Origin: CAXMQZ01 sp963707075
GTDB taxonomy: Bacteria; Acidobacteriota; Thermoanaerobaculia; Multivoradales; JAHEKO01
DNA length: 64,000 nucleotides
Direction: 5' to 3'
Assembly: GCA_963707075.1 (NCBI GenBank)
Contig: CAVPOX010000018.1
Coordinates: 1-64,000, forward strand
Numbering within the stretch: position 1 is the stretch's first letter; each line of letters begins with the position of its first letter. The notes beneath the pieces are model-generated. The model was not told the origin of the DNA. It was given only the letters and a program-made list of their open reading frames with translations, and made no database searches. The position numbers and the translations under genes were made by a program. Shown piece after piece: positions 9,017 through 18,550 of the stretch.

Positions 9017-9346
9017 TCACTCTACGCCTGCTGCGGGAGATCGGTCAATAGGCAGGAACGCGAGGCTACCGGTGGGCCTCGGGATCGGGGTTTCTGCGCT
9101 CCAGGTTGAGGCTCTGTCCAGGGCGCACCGCAGATCGACCCGGTTCATCACTGGCCTGGGCTCGACTGCGGCGTTCAAGCTCAGGAAGAGACGCTCAGCG
9201 ATCTGAGCGATTCGAGATGGGTCAGCCATCTCGAAGACCATCATGCCGGCCCGCTTGCCGTCTTCAGCAGTAAAGTAAGCAGCCTCCGGCTTGCAGCAGC
9301 CCGCTGCCCACTGACAGCTTCTGACACTCCGCCATGCGACCGTCAC
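9017..9346 (-). CDS. DUF3303-like small protein, probably truncated at the N-terminus
   Basis: The frame contains KPEAAYFTAEDGKRAGMM and MADPSRIAQIAERLFLSLNA, then VEPRPVMNRVDL. This resembles small DUF3303-type proteins, in which an 'EAAYF...GKR...DPSQI..IAEP.FL..NA.VE..PVM...DL' core is usual. The first 20 or so residues (from a GTG near 9344) do not look like the family's normal N-terminus, so a frame break or truncation is likely. The function of the family is unknown. Confidence 0.45.
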   Translation of the reverse strand: MTVAWRSVRSCQWAAGCCKPEAAYFTAEDGKRAGMMVFEMADPSRIAQIAERLFLSLNAAVEPRPVMNRVDLRCALDRASTWSAETPIPRPTGSLAFLPIDRSPAAGVE

Positions 9347-9519
9347 TTGGGCTTCGAGGGCGGCCGGTCGACCCCAACTGCATAGCCGTTCCTCTCATGG
9401 CAGGGCCGGCCGTCTTCGAGAGCCACTTCGACCGTGGGTTGCAGTGGCTGGCCTCCGAGCCGCCCTGTGGAGCGTGCAATTGCCCCACCCATAAGGGTGG
9501 CTGACAATCGTCTCTGGCT

Positions 9520-9538
9520 TGATACCTTTTTGGCATCA
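9520..9538. promoter_or_regulatory. inverted repeat upstream of the WYL regulator, possible operator
   Basis: TGATACC-TTTTT-GGCATCA: the arms match at six of seven positions around a five-T spacer, about 30 bases before the regulator's start codon. WYL-family repressors of defence loci (BrxR/CapW type) bind inverted repeats upstream of their own gene, so autoregulation is a reasonable inference. A weak -35-like CTGACA lies at 9501-9506. Confidence 0.35.
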
Positions 9539-9567
9539 GGACAGGTTGGACCGTGGAGGGACGGTAG

Positions 9568-10600
9568 ATGAGCAAATCCACGCGCATCGTCGAATTGGTG
9601 CACATGTTGAGTGGGCGGCGCTCGCGCACGGTGGCCGAGATCGCCGACAAACTCGAGGTCTCGGAACGCACGGCCTTTCGCTACATCGCGGATCTCGAGC
9701 AGCAGCGCATCCCCGTCTACAAGGACGATCACGGCTACCGGTTGCTCGATAGCGCCACCCTCAAACCCTTGAACCTGACCGCCGAAGAGCACGCCCTGCT
9801 CAAGGTGGCGCTCAACAACCCGGCGCTGCGCGGCAGCTCGGCGCTGAAGCAACGGCTGACCGCGCTCGAGCTCAAGCTCGATGCCGCCACCGAGCTCATC
9901 GAGGAGTCACCGCGCGCCCTCCAGCTCGCTTCGATCAACCGCTCCGGCCCCCGGGCCCAGGATGTGCTCGAGCCTCTGCGGGACGAGATCAGCAAGCGCC
10001 ACGTGGTCGAGATCAAGTACGACTCGCTGACCGGCGGCAAGCACACCTGGCGCCACGTCGACCCCTGGCAGGTCTTCGAGCGCAACGAGGCCTGGTACCT
10101 GGTCGGCCGCTGCCACATCCACGACGCCCCCCGCATGTTTCGCCTCGACCGCATCAGCGGCACCCGGGGCACCGACCAGACCTTCGAGATGCCCTCCGAC
10201 TTCTCTCTCGACGACTTCCTCGACCGCACCTGGAAGGTCTTCACCGGCGACGGCCACTACCAGGTGCACCTCCGGTTCGACAAATCCCTGGCACCGTTGA
10301 TCCTCAACGCCCAGACACCACCCCGGCGAGAAGGTCACCAAGCGCAAGGACGGCTCGGTGGACTACAAGGTGGAGCTCTCGAGCCTCGAGGAGATCGCCC
10401 GATGGGTCGTGGGGTTTGGGGGGAAGTGTCGGGTGGTGGGGCCGGAGGAGTTGGGTTCGGCCGTGTGTCAGTTGGCCAGCGAGGTGTTGGGATGGGTGGA
10501 CCAACGAGCAACAGGGCTGCCGAATATAGACCATGTGTCTTCAGCGCCAGAGAACGGCAAACTGGACACAGCACATTTGGGACGAAAGAACAGGAGGTGA
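9568..10600 (+). CDS. HTH-WYL transcriptional regulator (one frame break)
   Basis: GGAGGG at 9555-9560 places the start at 9568. The N-terminus (VAEIADKLEVSERTAFRYI, about residues 24-42) is a helix-turn-helix that binds DNA. The middle is a WYL domain, with the family's key residues visible as VEIKYDS and NEAWYLVGRCH. The C-terminal WCX part continues after a frame break near 10312-10316 as HHPGEKVTKRKDGSVDYKVE and ends at 10600. WYL proteins with this layout (BrxR, CapW) control anti-phage operons by sensing nucleic acid or nucleotide ligands. Being the first gene of the long plus-strand island, it is the best candidate regulator of what follows. Confidence 0.75.
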
Positions 10601-10606
10601 TTGACA

Positions 10607-11008
10607 GTGGGTATTCCAACAGTCTCTATCGAGCTTCCATTCGGATTCAACGATCCCAGGCTTAACTGCCCGGCTTGCGGAGCTTCCGTGTTCGAGGCAA
10701 GAGAGGGGCGCGCACCTTGCCCGCACACTCTGTTTTCGTTCTTCTCCGAGATCGGCAACTTTGGCTTCATGGCTCCACAAGTCAAAGCCATCGTAGACGG
10801 TCTAAACGAGCTCCCGGAAGAAGAACGCGACATCTTCAATCCCGTTCAAGAACTAGTGGCCAACCTAAATGGCAAGAGTGCCTTCTGCATGGAAGTGACG
10901 TTCGGTGGCATGGCCTGCGGCCCAGTCTGGACCACTGCTTGGGTTGGGTTCGACTTCGATCCACCCGAAGTCACTGCTTCAGCGAACGATGCCGGAGACG
11001 TTAAATAG
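10607..11008 (+). CDS. hypothetical protein with a CPxC motif
   Basis: AGGAGG at 10592-10597, which overlaps the end of the WYL gene, is well spaced for the GTG at 10607; the TTG at 10601 would be too close. The product of 133 residues carries LNCPACGASVF near its N-terminus and a second pair CPHT, compatible with a small zinc-binding knuckle, and later GMACGPVWTTAWVGF. No family is recognised. Tight linkage to the WYL regulator suggests a shared transcript. A 244-base gap without a convincing gene follows (11009-11252) and may hold the promoter of the next operon. Confidence 0.5.
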   Translation: MGIPTVSIELPFGFNDPRLNCPACGASVFEAREGRAPCPHTLFSFFSEIGNFGFMAPQVKAIVDGLNELPEEERDIFNPVQELVANLNGKSAFCMEVTFGGMACGPVWTTAWVGFDFDPPEVTASANDAGDVK

Positions 11009-11252
11009 AAATGGAACAACGATGTGCTGAGGTAGCTCAGCCAAGAAGTCTGTGCACAAGGCAAGAGCAGAATCCGATCAGGCACACCTTGACTAACGGC
11101 AGAAGACCAGGGATCCAACCGATTCTGGAGCAAGCCTCGCCCAGGGGCTGCATCAGGGCAGCATATCTCTGGGCGACGGTGGAGGCCGGAGACCTTCCCT
11201 CGCTCCCAGAGTTTTCGTATTGATGACACTACGATGAAACTGAGGTCTATTT

Positions 11253-14200
11253 GTGAATAGCAGTGGCGAGAGAGTAGGAAGGGACTGGTTCGATCAGCAC
11301 GACGAATCCCTAGCGGAGGCAATCAAGGATGGCAAGAGACTCAAGGCCATTTTTGACTCTGTCGATCTAGAGCTCCGGCTTGGGCTAATTGCGGAAAAAG
11401 TCCATGATCGACCTCCAAAGAAGTGCAGCAAGAGCAGGAAAGAGGCCTTCGCAGCCAGCCATTTCAAGGACCTGCTCCCAGCGCTTCAAGACCAGCTCAC
11501 GCGGTCCGACCTGCTGTGGGAGTGGTACAAGTCTCGACTGAACGAGGCTTTTGGTGCCGGCAACGATGAATCGGTTCCAATCTTCTGGAATAGGTCGGTG
11601 ACGCTGGCGCCTGGCTGGCCATCCTGGCGATCAGCGCTGTTCTGCCGCTTGGCGGCATTGCTGATTCGGCAGGATGCTCCGACAGACCTGACCGTAGCTC
11701 TCGACCGGGTGATTTCGGGACTTGGTAGTAAGCACTTGAACTCAAGTTTTGCCGCGCGATGGGATTCCTGGTACCTGCCGGCGTCGATGAAGTATCGGAT
11801 AGACATCCTCCCTGCCATGGCTAGGGGTTTGGCGATCGACCTAGAAGAGAGTCTCTCTCAAGCCACCCAAATGGCCAGAGCCCTCAATGACCATCAAGAA
11901 GAAAGCACCTCCGAAACTGAGGTCAATGCCCGGAGCATGGCGTTCCTGGCAGTCTCAGCAAGGATCTATCACCGCCTCTGCCACCTCAGGGATCAGACTG
12001 TCGATGAGATCAAACGCCTCCAGGTGTCTGCCGAAGAGGCTGGTTGGGCAAAGGCCGACAGTGTGTCCAAGGATCTTGGGATCGGGAGTAACGGAGTCTT
12101 CGACGAAAATATCGCCAGGTACATCGAGGATCTTTCCAAATGGATCGAGCAACAATCACTCCCGGAAGCAGAGGTCTTTTCAATAGAGAAGATTGGACAG
12201 ATTCTGCTTGCTCTTCGTGAATACTTTGGAAGAAACGATGAGCAGGAACTCCTCGCTGAAATCGAAGGACTCCCTCTTGACAATCTGCCCGAGATCGAGG
12301 TGTTGCCTTCGAGTTTGCCACTGAACACCGCTGTCTTTCAGACAATCTCGACAGGCTCGATCCCGGAAGAGACCGAAGAACTTCTGAACGCGTCCTTTTC
12401 CGGGAAGTTCATGGATGCTCTAAAGAGTGCCGACGATGCAGAGCAATTCGGTGGCCTAAAGGAACTCCTCTCAGGGCTACCTCATTCGTTCCTCGACTAC
12501 GAATTCAGACCTCACGCTGCTGCCGTCAGCCCCATCGAAGCTGAGGGAAACTTACCCTGCAAGTTTGAAGAAGCGCCCTCTGAAGCAGTGGGCAACTTAC
12601 TTGAGCGCAAGTCTGATTCGGCCGGGCCCTCGCTTGGTCCGTCGCTGAAGCATGCCGAGCACCAGGGGCTACCAAGTAAGCAAGGCAACGAGGGCACCTC
12701 ACCGACCCCGTCGAAAGAGCCTGCGGAGGGTCGTGAAGAACTACCTCGACCTGGCCATGACTCAGTTCGGCCTAGTGTACCCACTGTGGAGCCTCCCGCT
12801 GAGGAGGTTCAACCTGACGCTTCTGGTCTTCCTGCTTCTACCTCATCTGGTGACATCGCAACCGGGCTGCTCAGGGACCCAGAAAAGGCAACCGCAACTG
12901 ACATCAAGGACTTGCTGTTCATCCTAGCCGGTGAGGGCAATATCGGACTCGCCTACCATCTGGCAAGAGCAGCTTCAGCTAGCGTGGATGAGGCATCGCT
13001 AGGGATCGTTCAGGAACTCTTGCTATGCACGGTAGCAAGCAGGTTCCTAAGGGGACATTCCGGCGAAGCAGCTTCCGTCATCTCTCAAAGCTTAAGAAGG
13101 CTTCAGACCTTCGACGCTTCCGCCGATTCGCCTGGTCTTTCTGCTTCCCTCAAGGCGCTCTGGTTCGCGGCGCTGTGGCGCCCAGCGCTCCTTGCACAAT
13201 CCACTGGTGCTGCTGGTTGGTTGGCACAGCTCCACCTGGGGGGAGATCCGATTCCGTCACTTCACGACATCTCCGAGTGCATCCTCAAGTACACGCAGTC
13301 CGGGTTCCAGGTGAGCCTGCCGTTACTCCGCGGTGTCAGAGACAAGACACGTTGGGAGCACGAAGTGATGGCCTTGTGTCAAGAAGCAGGAGCCTGGCGC
13401 GAAGAGAAGGTTGCTCTCGGTCTCAAGTATGGGCCCGCGAACAAGGTCTGGCAGCACTGGGTGAAGCCTGGACATCCTCTGGGTGATGCTCTTCTTGCGG
13501 TCGCAAACAACAACAGGAAGGAGTTACACAAGGCCAAGGAAACAGCTGATGAATGGTGTGACACAAAGAATGTACAGCACCAGATCGACGCTACCGATGC
13601 CGAGTTCAGGTCGACAGGGCGTCCTCGCATAGAGAGCATGGCAAGGAAGAAACTCGAAGCCCTCGCAGTCGAGGTCACAGACTACGTCTATCGCTGGGAA
13701 TCTCTGCTGGGCGCGGAACCGCAGAGCCAGGGCGACTACCTATCCACCCATGCTGCTAGCCTTCGCACTGATCTCCCTAGCCGCCGTCCAAGCTGGTGAG
13801 GGTGATCTGGAGGCCTTTCACGAGTGTCTTGCCAGCTCACAGGACGCCGCCACCGCCGGGATTTTGCAAGCATCGCTCAAAGAAATCCGGCAACTTCTTG
13901 ATCCCGCCAGCTCCACCAGCTCTCCGAGGCTTGCATTAGAGAAGGCTCTCGGGGCAGACCTCGTGAGGTCCACGCTGATATCACTTAATGATGACTGGTT
14001 ACCAGTGGCCCCTGAAGGCAGAGAGTTGGTAACGGCAATCCTCGAACTTATCGTCGCGGATAAGCTGCCATGGAGCGAGGTCTTCGAGCTTCAGAAGAAT
14101 CTGCAGAACCACGACTCAACTTCAAGGGTGATCGAACTAGTTGAAGCTTCAGGTGATGAGAGTTTCGCTGATCAGCTCCGCGAAGACCAGAGGAATCACA

Positions 14201-17200
14201 TTGAAGAGTGCCGGACCGCCCTTAAGGCAAAGAAAGGTCAGGTCCTTGTGGAGATCGGCGAGGCCGTCACGCGGGGGCTCCTCAACGAGGAGACGAGAAA
14301 CAGGCTGCAGGGAGTAGTGGAACCTGTTGCCCCTGACCTGGTTCTCAACTTCAAAGACGTCCGCCGGCACCTAGATAGTGTCTTGACTCAGCTACTACAG
14401 ATCGAGGCTGAGCGCGGCGCTGTGCTGAGCGCAAGGATTGACGAGATCTCGACCTCGAGTCGAAAGAGCCGGCCCGGTTCAAGCGAATTCAAGACGCACT
14501 CGAGGATCGCAACCTACTGGCAGCAACCGAGTATCTGGACAACCCCGAGGTTGCTGAATGGTCTATACAGCAGCTCGAAAACCTAGACCTGTCCAGGTTC
14601 TTCCCCGAGTTTGTGAAGGCATGCACAGAGACCAATCATCGCCTCCTGAAGCCTGCCGAAATCATTCGCAGAGTAGAGAAAGGGCAGACAGCAGGGCCGA
14701 TCGATTGCAGAGGAGTGCCTGGGGCACAGCTGCGCTCTGCGGGTCAGATGTTGAAAGCCTGGTATGAAGTGAAAATCCGTAAGGCTGAGCCATCGGCCAG
14801 CCTGTCGAGGCTCTCGGAAGGAATCGGTCTGGGTGCAGCTCGAGTCGAGATCTCGAAGCGATCGTCCTCTTACATGATCGGCACTGTGGATGTCGACCCG
14901 ATCTCCGACCGACAAACCTGTCCGATTCCGGCGTTCGGATCGGCGGCCGGCGGCAACTATGACCTGTTGATCGCGTGGGACCGGCCACCGGAGGAAGAGA
15001 TACTTCGCCAGGTCGGCTCCCACAAGAAGCAGTCGCCGATCCTCGTACTGTACATGGGGCATCTCTCGGAGGCCCGGCGGCGCGACCTGGCCAGGCTATC
15101 GCTCAAGAGGCAAGGTGCAATGGTTGTCATCGACGAATCACTCATCTGGTTCGTCTGCCAGGAGCGAGGCGCCAGGCTGCCAGTTTTGCTTCGCTGTTGC
15201 CTGCCATTCACGCCGGTCAATCCCTACACGGTCGCCGCAGGAATTGTGCCCCAGGAGATGTTCTATGGGAGAGAACAGGAATCGGAGTCGATTCTCGCGC
15301 CACTAGGTACGAATCTCGTCTTCGGGAGGCAGACAGCTCGGTAAGACGGCCCTCTTGAGAAGTGTCGAACGGGAGAACCACAATCCGAGCTCCGGAGTGG
15401 TGGTTCGGTGGCTCGATCTTAAGGTCGCAGGCCTCGGCACCAGCAAGCCCGCTGCGTGATCTCTGGGACCTGATCGCCAAGATGCTTCACCAGGAAAGGG
15501 TGGTCGGCCAGCCGTCCGTTACCCGAGAGACTCTTGAGGATCGAGTTCAGAGTTGGTTCGCCAAGGACAAGGCACGTCGCATCGTTTTGCTGCTGGATGA
15601 GTCGGACCGGTTCCTGGAGGCAGACGCCAAGACGGCTTACGAGAATGTGGATGGACTTAAGGGTCTGATGGACAAGACTGATCGGCGATTCAAGATCGTG
15701 TTCGCCGGACTCCACGACGTCCAGAGAACTTCGAAGTCAGTGAACTCTCCTCTGGCACACTTCGTCGACCCAGTGTGTGTCGGGCCCCTGCTGGACAATG
15801 GGGAATCTCGCGAGGCGCTCGCGCTTATCGTGCTGCCATGGCAACGCTGGGTTTCCAGTTCGAAAGTCGCGACCTTCCGACTCGTATTCTGTCCTACACC
15901 AACTACTACCCCTCACTGATCCAGTTGTTCTGCAAACATCTGCTCGATCACCTACTCCGCCCTCGGACCTGAATCTGGCCAACAAGTCAGGACCACCCCA
16001 CATCATCACGTCGGCTCATATCGAAGATGCCTATAAGAGTGCGGAGTTACGCCGTGCGATCAAAGACCGATTCATATGGACTCTGAATCTGGACTTTCGC
16101 TACAAGGTGATCGCGCTAAGGCTCGCCCTCTCGGCACTCGCAGACCAAACCGCAAAGGTGCTGTCATCCGGCAAGGGTCTGGCCTGGATTCAGCGCGAGG
16201 TGACAGGTCTTTGGGGCGAGGAAATCAGCCACGGCGCATCACTCGAGGATTTTCGTGTGGTGTTGGAAGAGATGATTGGCCTGGGAGTCATCAGAAAGGT
16301 GGATCCTGAAAGCTACACGCTGCGCAGCAGCAACATTCTCAACATGCTCGGTACCGAGGATGAGATCTGGGCGGAATTGGACACCGCCTTGCGGGAGCCA
16401 CCCTCGACCTATGAGCCCAGCAGTTTCAGACGAGCCTCCTCCAAGGGTAGATCGCTCCAGAAGTCCATTGACAGCCCAGCAGGAGTCGGAACTACTGAGC
16501 GAGCCAAGTGGTGTCGGAATCGTCTTCGGGACACAGGCGTCTGGCCTATCCGACGTCGGGAACTCACTCGTCGACGCCTTCTCGGACCACCACTTGGACC
16601 TCATCGAAGAAGCGACCGACCTGGATGGTTTCCTGAATACTGTCCGAGGTCAAATCGAAAGCAAGAGGGACGGACTGAACATCGCAGTCGTATCGCACCG
16701 AGTGGATTGGTCTGCCGAATGGACCTACCAAGCAAGCAAGGCTGCTGAGCACGTTGAAATCGAAGCGCTCCATTTTTAGACTGATATTTCTGGGAGACTC
16801 GAATTCCGCTTGGGACTGGGTTCAGGCAAAGCTAGGCGCCGGTTCTGCCGCCACCAGCGCCCCTATCAAAGTTGTGGGACTCAGACCCTGGGCGGATGAT
16901 GCACTGCGGCGGTGGATCGAGGACGAATTGCCGACAGCCATTCAACCCAACGATCGCAATCAAATATCGCGGCTAAAACTGGCTTGTGGCCTGGCTTTCT
17001 GGAGCCAGTGCTGGCCGACTGCCACGCAGCGCCGGATCAGTGGAGAACATCGTTCTCGAGCTGCATTCTGGCGGAGAAAATTTCAACGAGAGATTGAGGC
17101 GTTTCGAGCTGATTCCCTCCTCACGAGCCATCCTCGAAGATGCTCGCAGAGTACGGTTCGGCGATGACTTTCGAGGAGGTCCTCGCCCTCGCCGAGTGCG

Positions 17201-17328
17201 ACTCGGGGTTGGCGTCTCAAGTCTTGGAATGGTCAGAACTTCTCCACTACACCTATCGCGCAGGGGATTCATCCTGGAAGATCGATGAGTTTCTCGGGAC
17301 GCTGCTGACAGGAAGCCAGAATCGATGA
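11253..17328 (+). CDS. giant P-loop ATPase of the defence operon (many frame breaks)
   Basis: Read across frame breaks, this is one protein of about 2,000 residues. The first 1,000 residues are helical, acidic and unrecognised. The ATPase core starts near 15260 (VPQEMFYGREQESES) with Walker A GGRQLGKTALL at about 15322-15350; an extra A at 15327 hides it. Walker B follows at about 15582-15620 (IVLLLDESDRFLEAD). A winged-helix-like region comes next (about 16020-16400, VIALRLALSAL...GLGVIRKVDPESYTLR), then a further alpha/beta domain (IVFGTQASGLSDVG). Breaks are placed near 13790, 14450, 15327, 15440, 15825, 15975, 16440, 16780, 16985 and 17135. The layout suggests a STAND/AAA-like signalling ATPase, an inference. 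Its stop overlaps the next start by four bases (ATGA at 17325). The start (GTG 11253) is uncertain. Confidence 0.6.
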
Positions 17329-18046
17329 ATAGGTTCTGGTGGGCCTTGCCAGGCCCGGCACGTTTCCTCGGGGCTGTCGAAAGCGATCTTCGAGCCGGGC
17401 GCTCCACTATCTTGTGCATGCCCTCTCATCCTGAGCTCGAGATCCGCGATGCGCTTCGAGACTTGGTTCTGGACCGGGTCACGAGCTGCGAATGGGAGGA
17501 AATCGACCTCTCGAAGCTGGGGGAGCTCCCTTCGGCGCCGGCGAGACTCCTTCACCTATTTTTCGACTCGAGCGCCGATCCCGGCGACATTTTCGACGAG
17601 CAATCTCTCGCAGACTGCTGAAGCCCTTTGGGGCAAAGTCGTCTACATCGAGAACATCCCTGAAGACTCGTGGAGGAAATGGGCTGTATTTTTAGAGCGA
17701 TACCTGCAGATCTCGCGAAATCGAGACGCCTTCGAGCGAATGCAGTTCATCATCGTTCGCGTTGGCCCTGACGAACTTGGCCCAGCCGGAAGAAGACGTG
17801 ACGCTGTCTGTTCGGGAGTGGCGAGGTGAGCTCGATTCCCTAGATTCATACCTGCTTGCTGCTCATCTGTGTGATCGACAGCCCATGCGCAGGGAGCTCA
17901 AGAAGACAAGAGTCGCCATGATCGCTGAGCTCGCAGGGCCGGACCCCGAGCTCGCCTATAGATTGTCGGAAATCGAGTTCAGAGTACTGTTTTCTCCGCG
18001 GGAATTCCTCCGGAGCTTTGCCGACGAAAGAGACCTGGCTCAGTGA
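17325..18046 (+). CDS. unrecognised protein between the giant ATPase and the HEPN-motif protein (two frame breaks)
   Basis: Starts with an ATG overlapping the upstream stop. Residues FWWALPGPARFLGAVESDL and then STILCMPSHPELEIRDAL look like the first strands of an alpha/beta fold. The frame changes near 17600-17625 (continuing as ALWGKVVYIENIPEDSWRKW) and near 17755 (ALTNLAQPEEDVTLSVREW), ending DERDLAQ at the TGA of 18044-18046. That TGA overlaps the GTG of the next gene. Because frame breaks are common here, this gene and the next could be a single protein of about 375 residues. No known family is recognised. Confidence 0.5.
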
Positions 18047-18450
18047 AAACGGGCCGCCCACCTGGTGTTCCGGAAGTCTCGAAGTCTTCGATGGGCGACT
18101 CTTTCGTCCACTCGGCATTTCTCGCACAGAATGGAGATGAAAACAGGGAACTGGCCAGGAGAATGTGGAGAGCCCAGCTCGCGACGCTGTTCCCTCTGAT
18201 TGAGGAGCAGCGAATTCGCCTCATAGAAGAGGTACAGCAGATGCTGACGCTGCCTATGGAGACCGAGTACGCAACGCTCGAAACAGCCCTTGATCTCGAG
18301 ATTCACCAGATCGCCTACCAGTTGAGGCAGCATTGCCCGCGACCAAGCCAGTATCAGCGAGCCAAGAAGCTCGCCAACATGAGGAACGCACTGGCTCATC
18401 TCGAGAACCTATCCTTCCACGAGATATCCGGAAGCCTCCTATCGCAGTAA
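18043..18450 (+). CDS. small HEPN-motif protein
   Basis: An all-helical protein of about 135 residues starting at GTG 18043. Near the C-terminus it has MRNALAHLENLS, containing RNALAH, which fits the R-X4-6-H motif that forms the RNase site of HEPN toxins. Such domains commonly act as RNases in abortive-infection systems, so RNA cleavage is possible but not shown. The end is uncertain. The frame stops at 18450, but a +1 reading continues to a TGA at 18552-18554 that would overlap the preferred GTG start (18551) of the DruH-like gene, matching the GTGA junction at 18043. Confidence 0.5.
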   Translation: MKTGRPPGVPEVSKSSMGDSFVHSAFLAQNGDENRELARRMWRAQLATLFPLIEEQRIRLIEEVQQMLTLPMETEYATLETALDLEIHQIAYQLRQHCPRPSQYQRAKKLANMRNALAHLENLSFHEISGSLLSQ

Positions 18451-18550
18451 TACTGACCATGGGAGGAGATTGCATCAAGAACTCGAGCCGTCTCTGGCTT
18501 TCACAGCAACTTTGTTCGAGTGCTCGGCTCCAGGTACCAAAAGGGAGACC

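Noticed and set aside
11011..11223. 70-codon frame between the CPxC protein and the giant ATPase
   Set aside because: No recognisable protein pattern, no ribosome site and no tight linkage to neighbours; more likely a non-coding gap with a promoter.
9347..11252. tRNA gene or attachment site as the insertion point of the island
   Set aside because: I found no cloverleaf-like sequence, integrase or flanking att-type repeat near the left end of the island.
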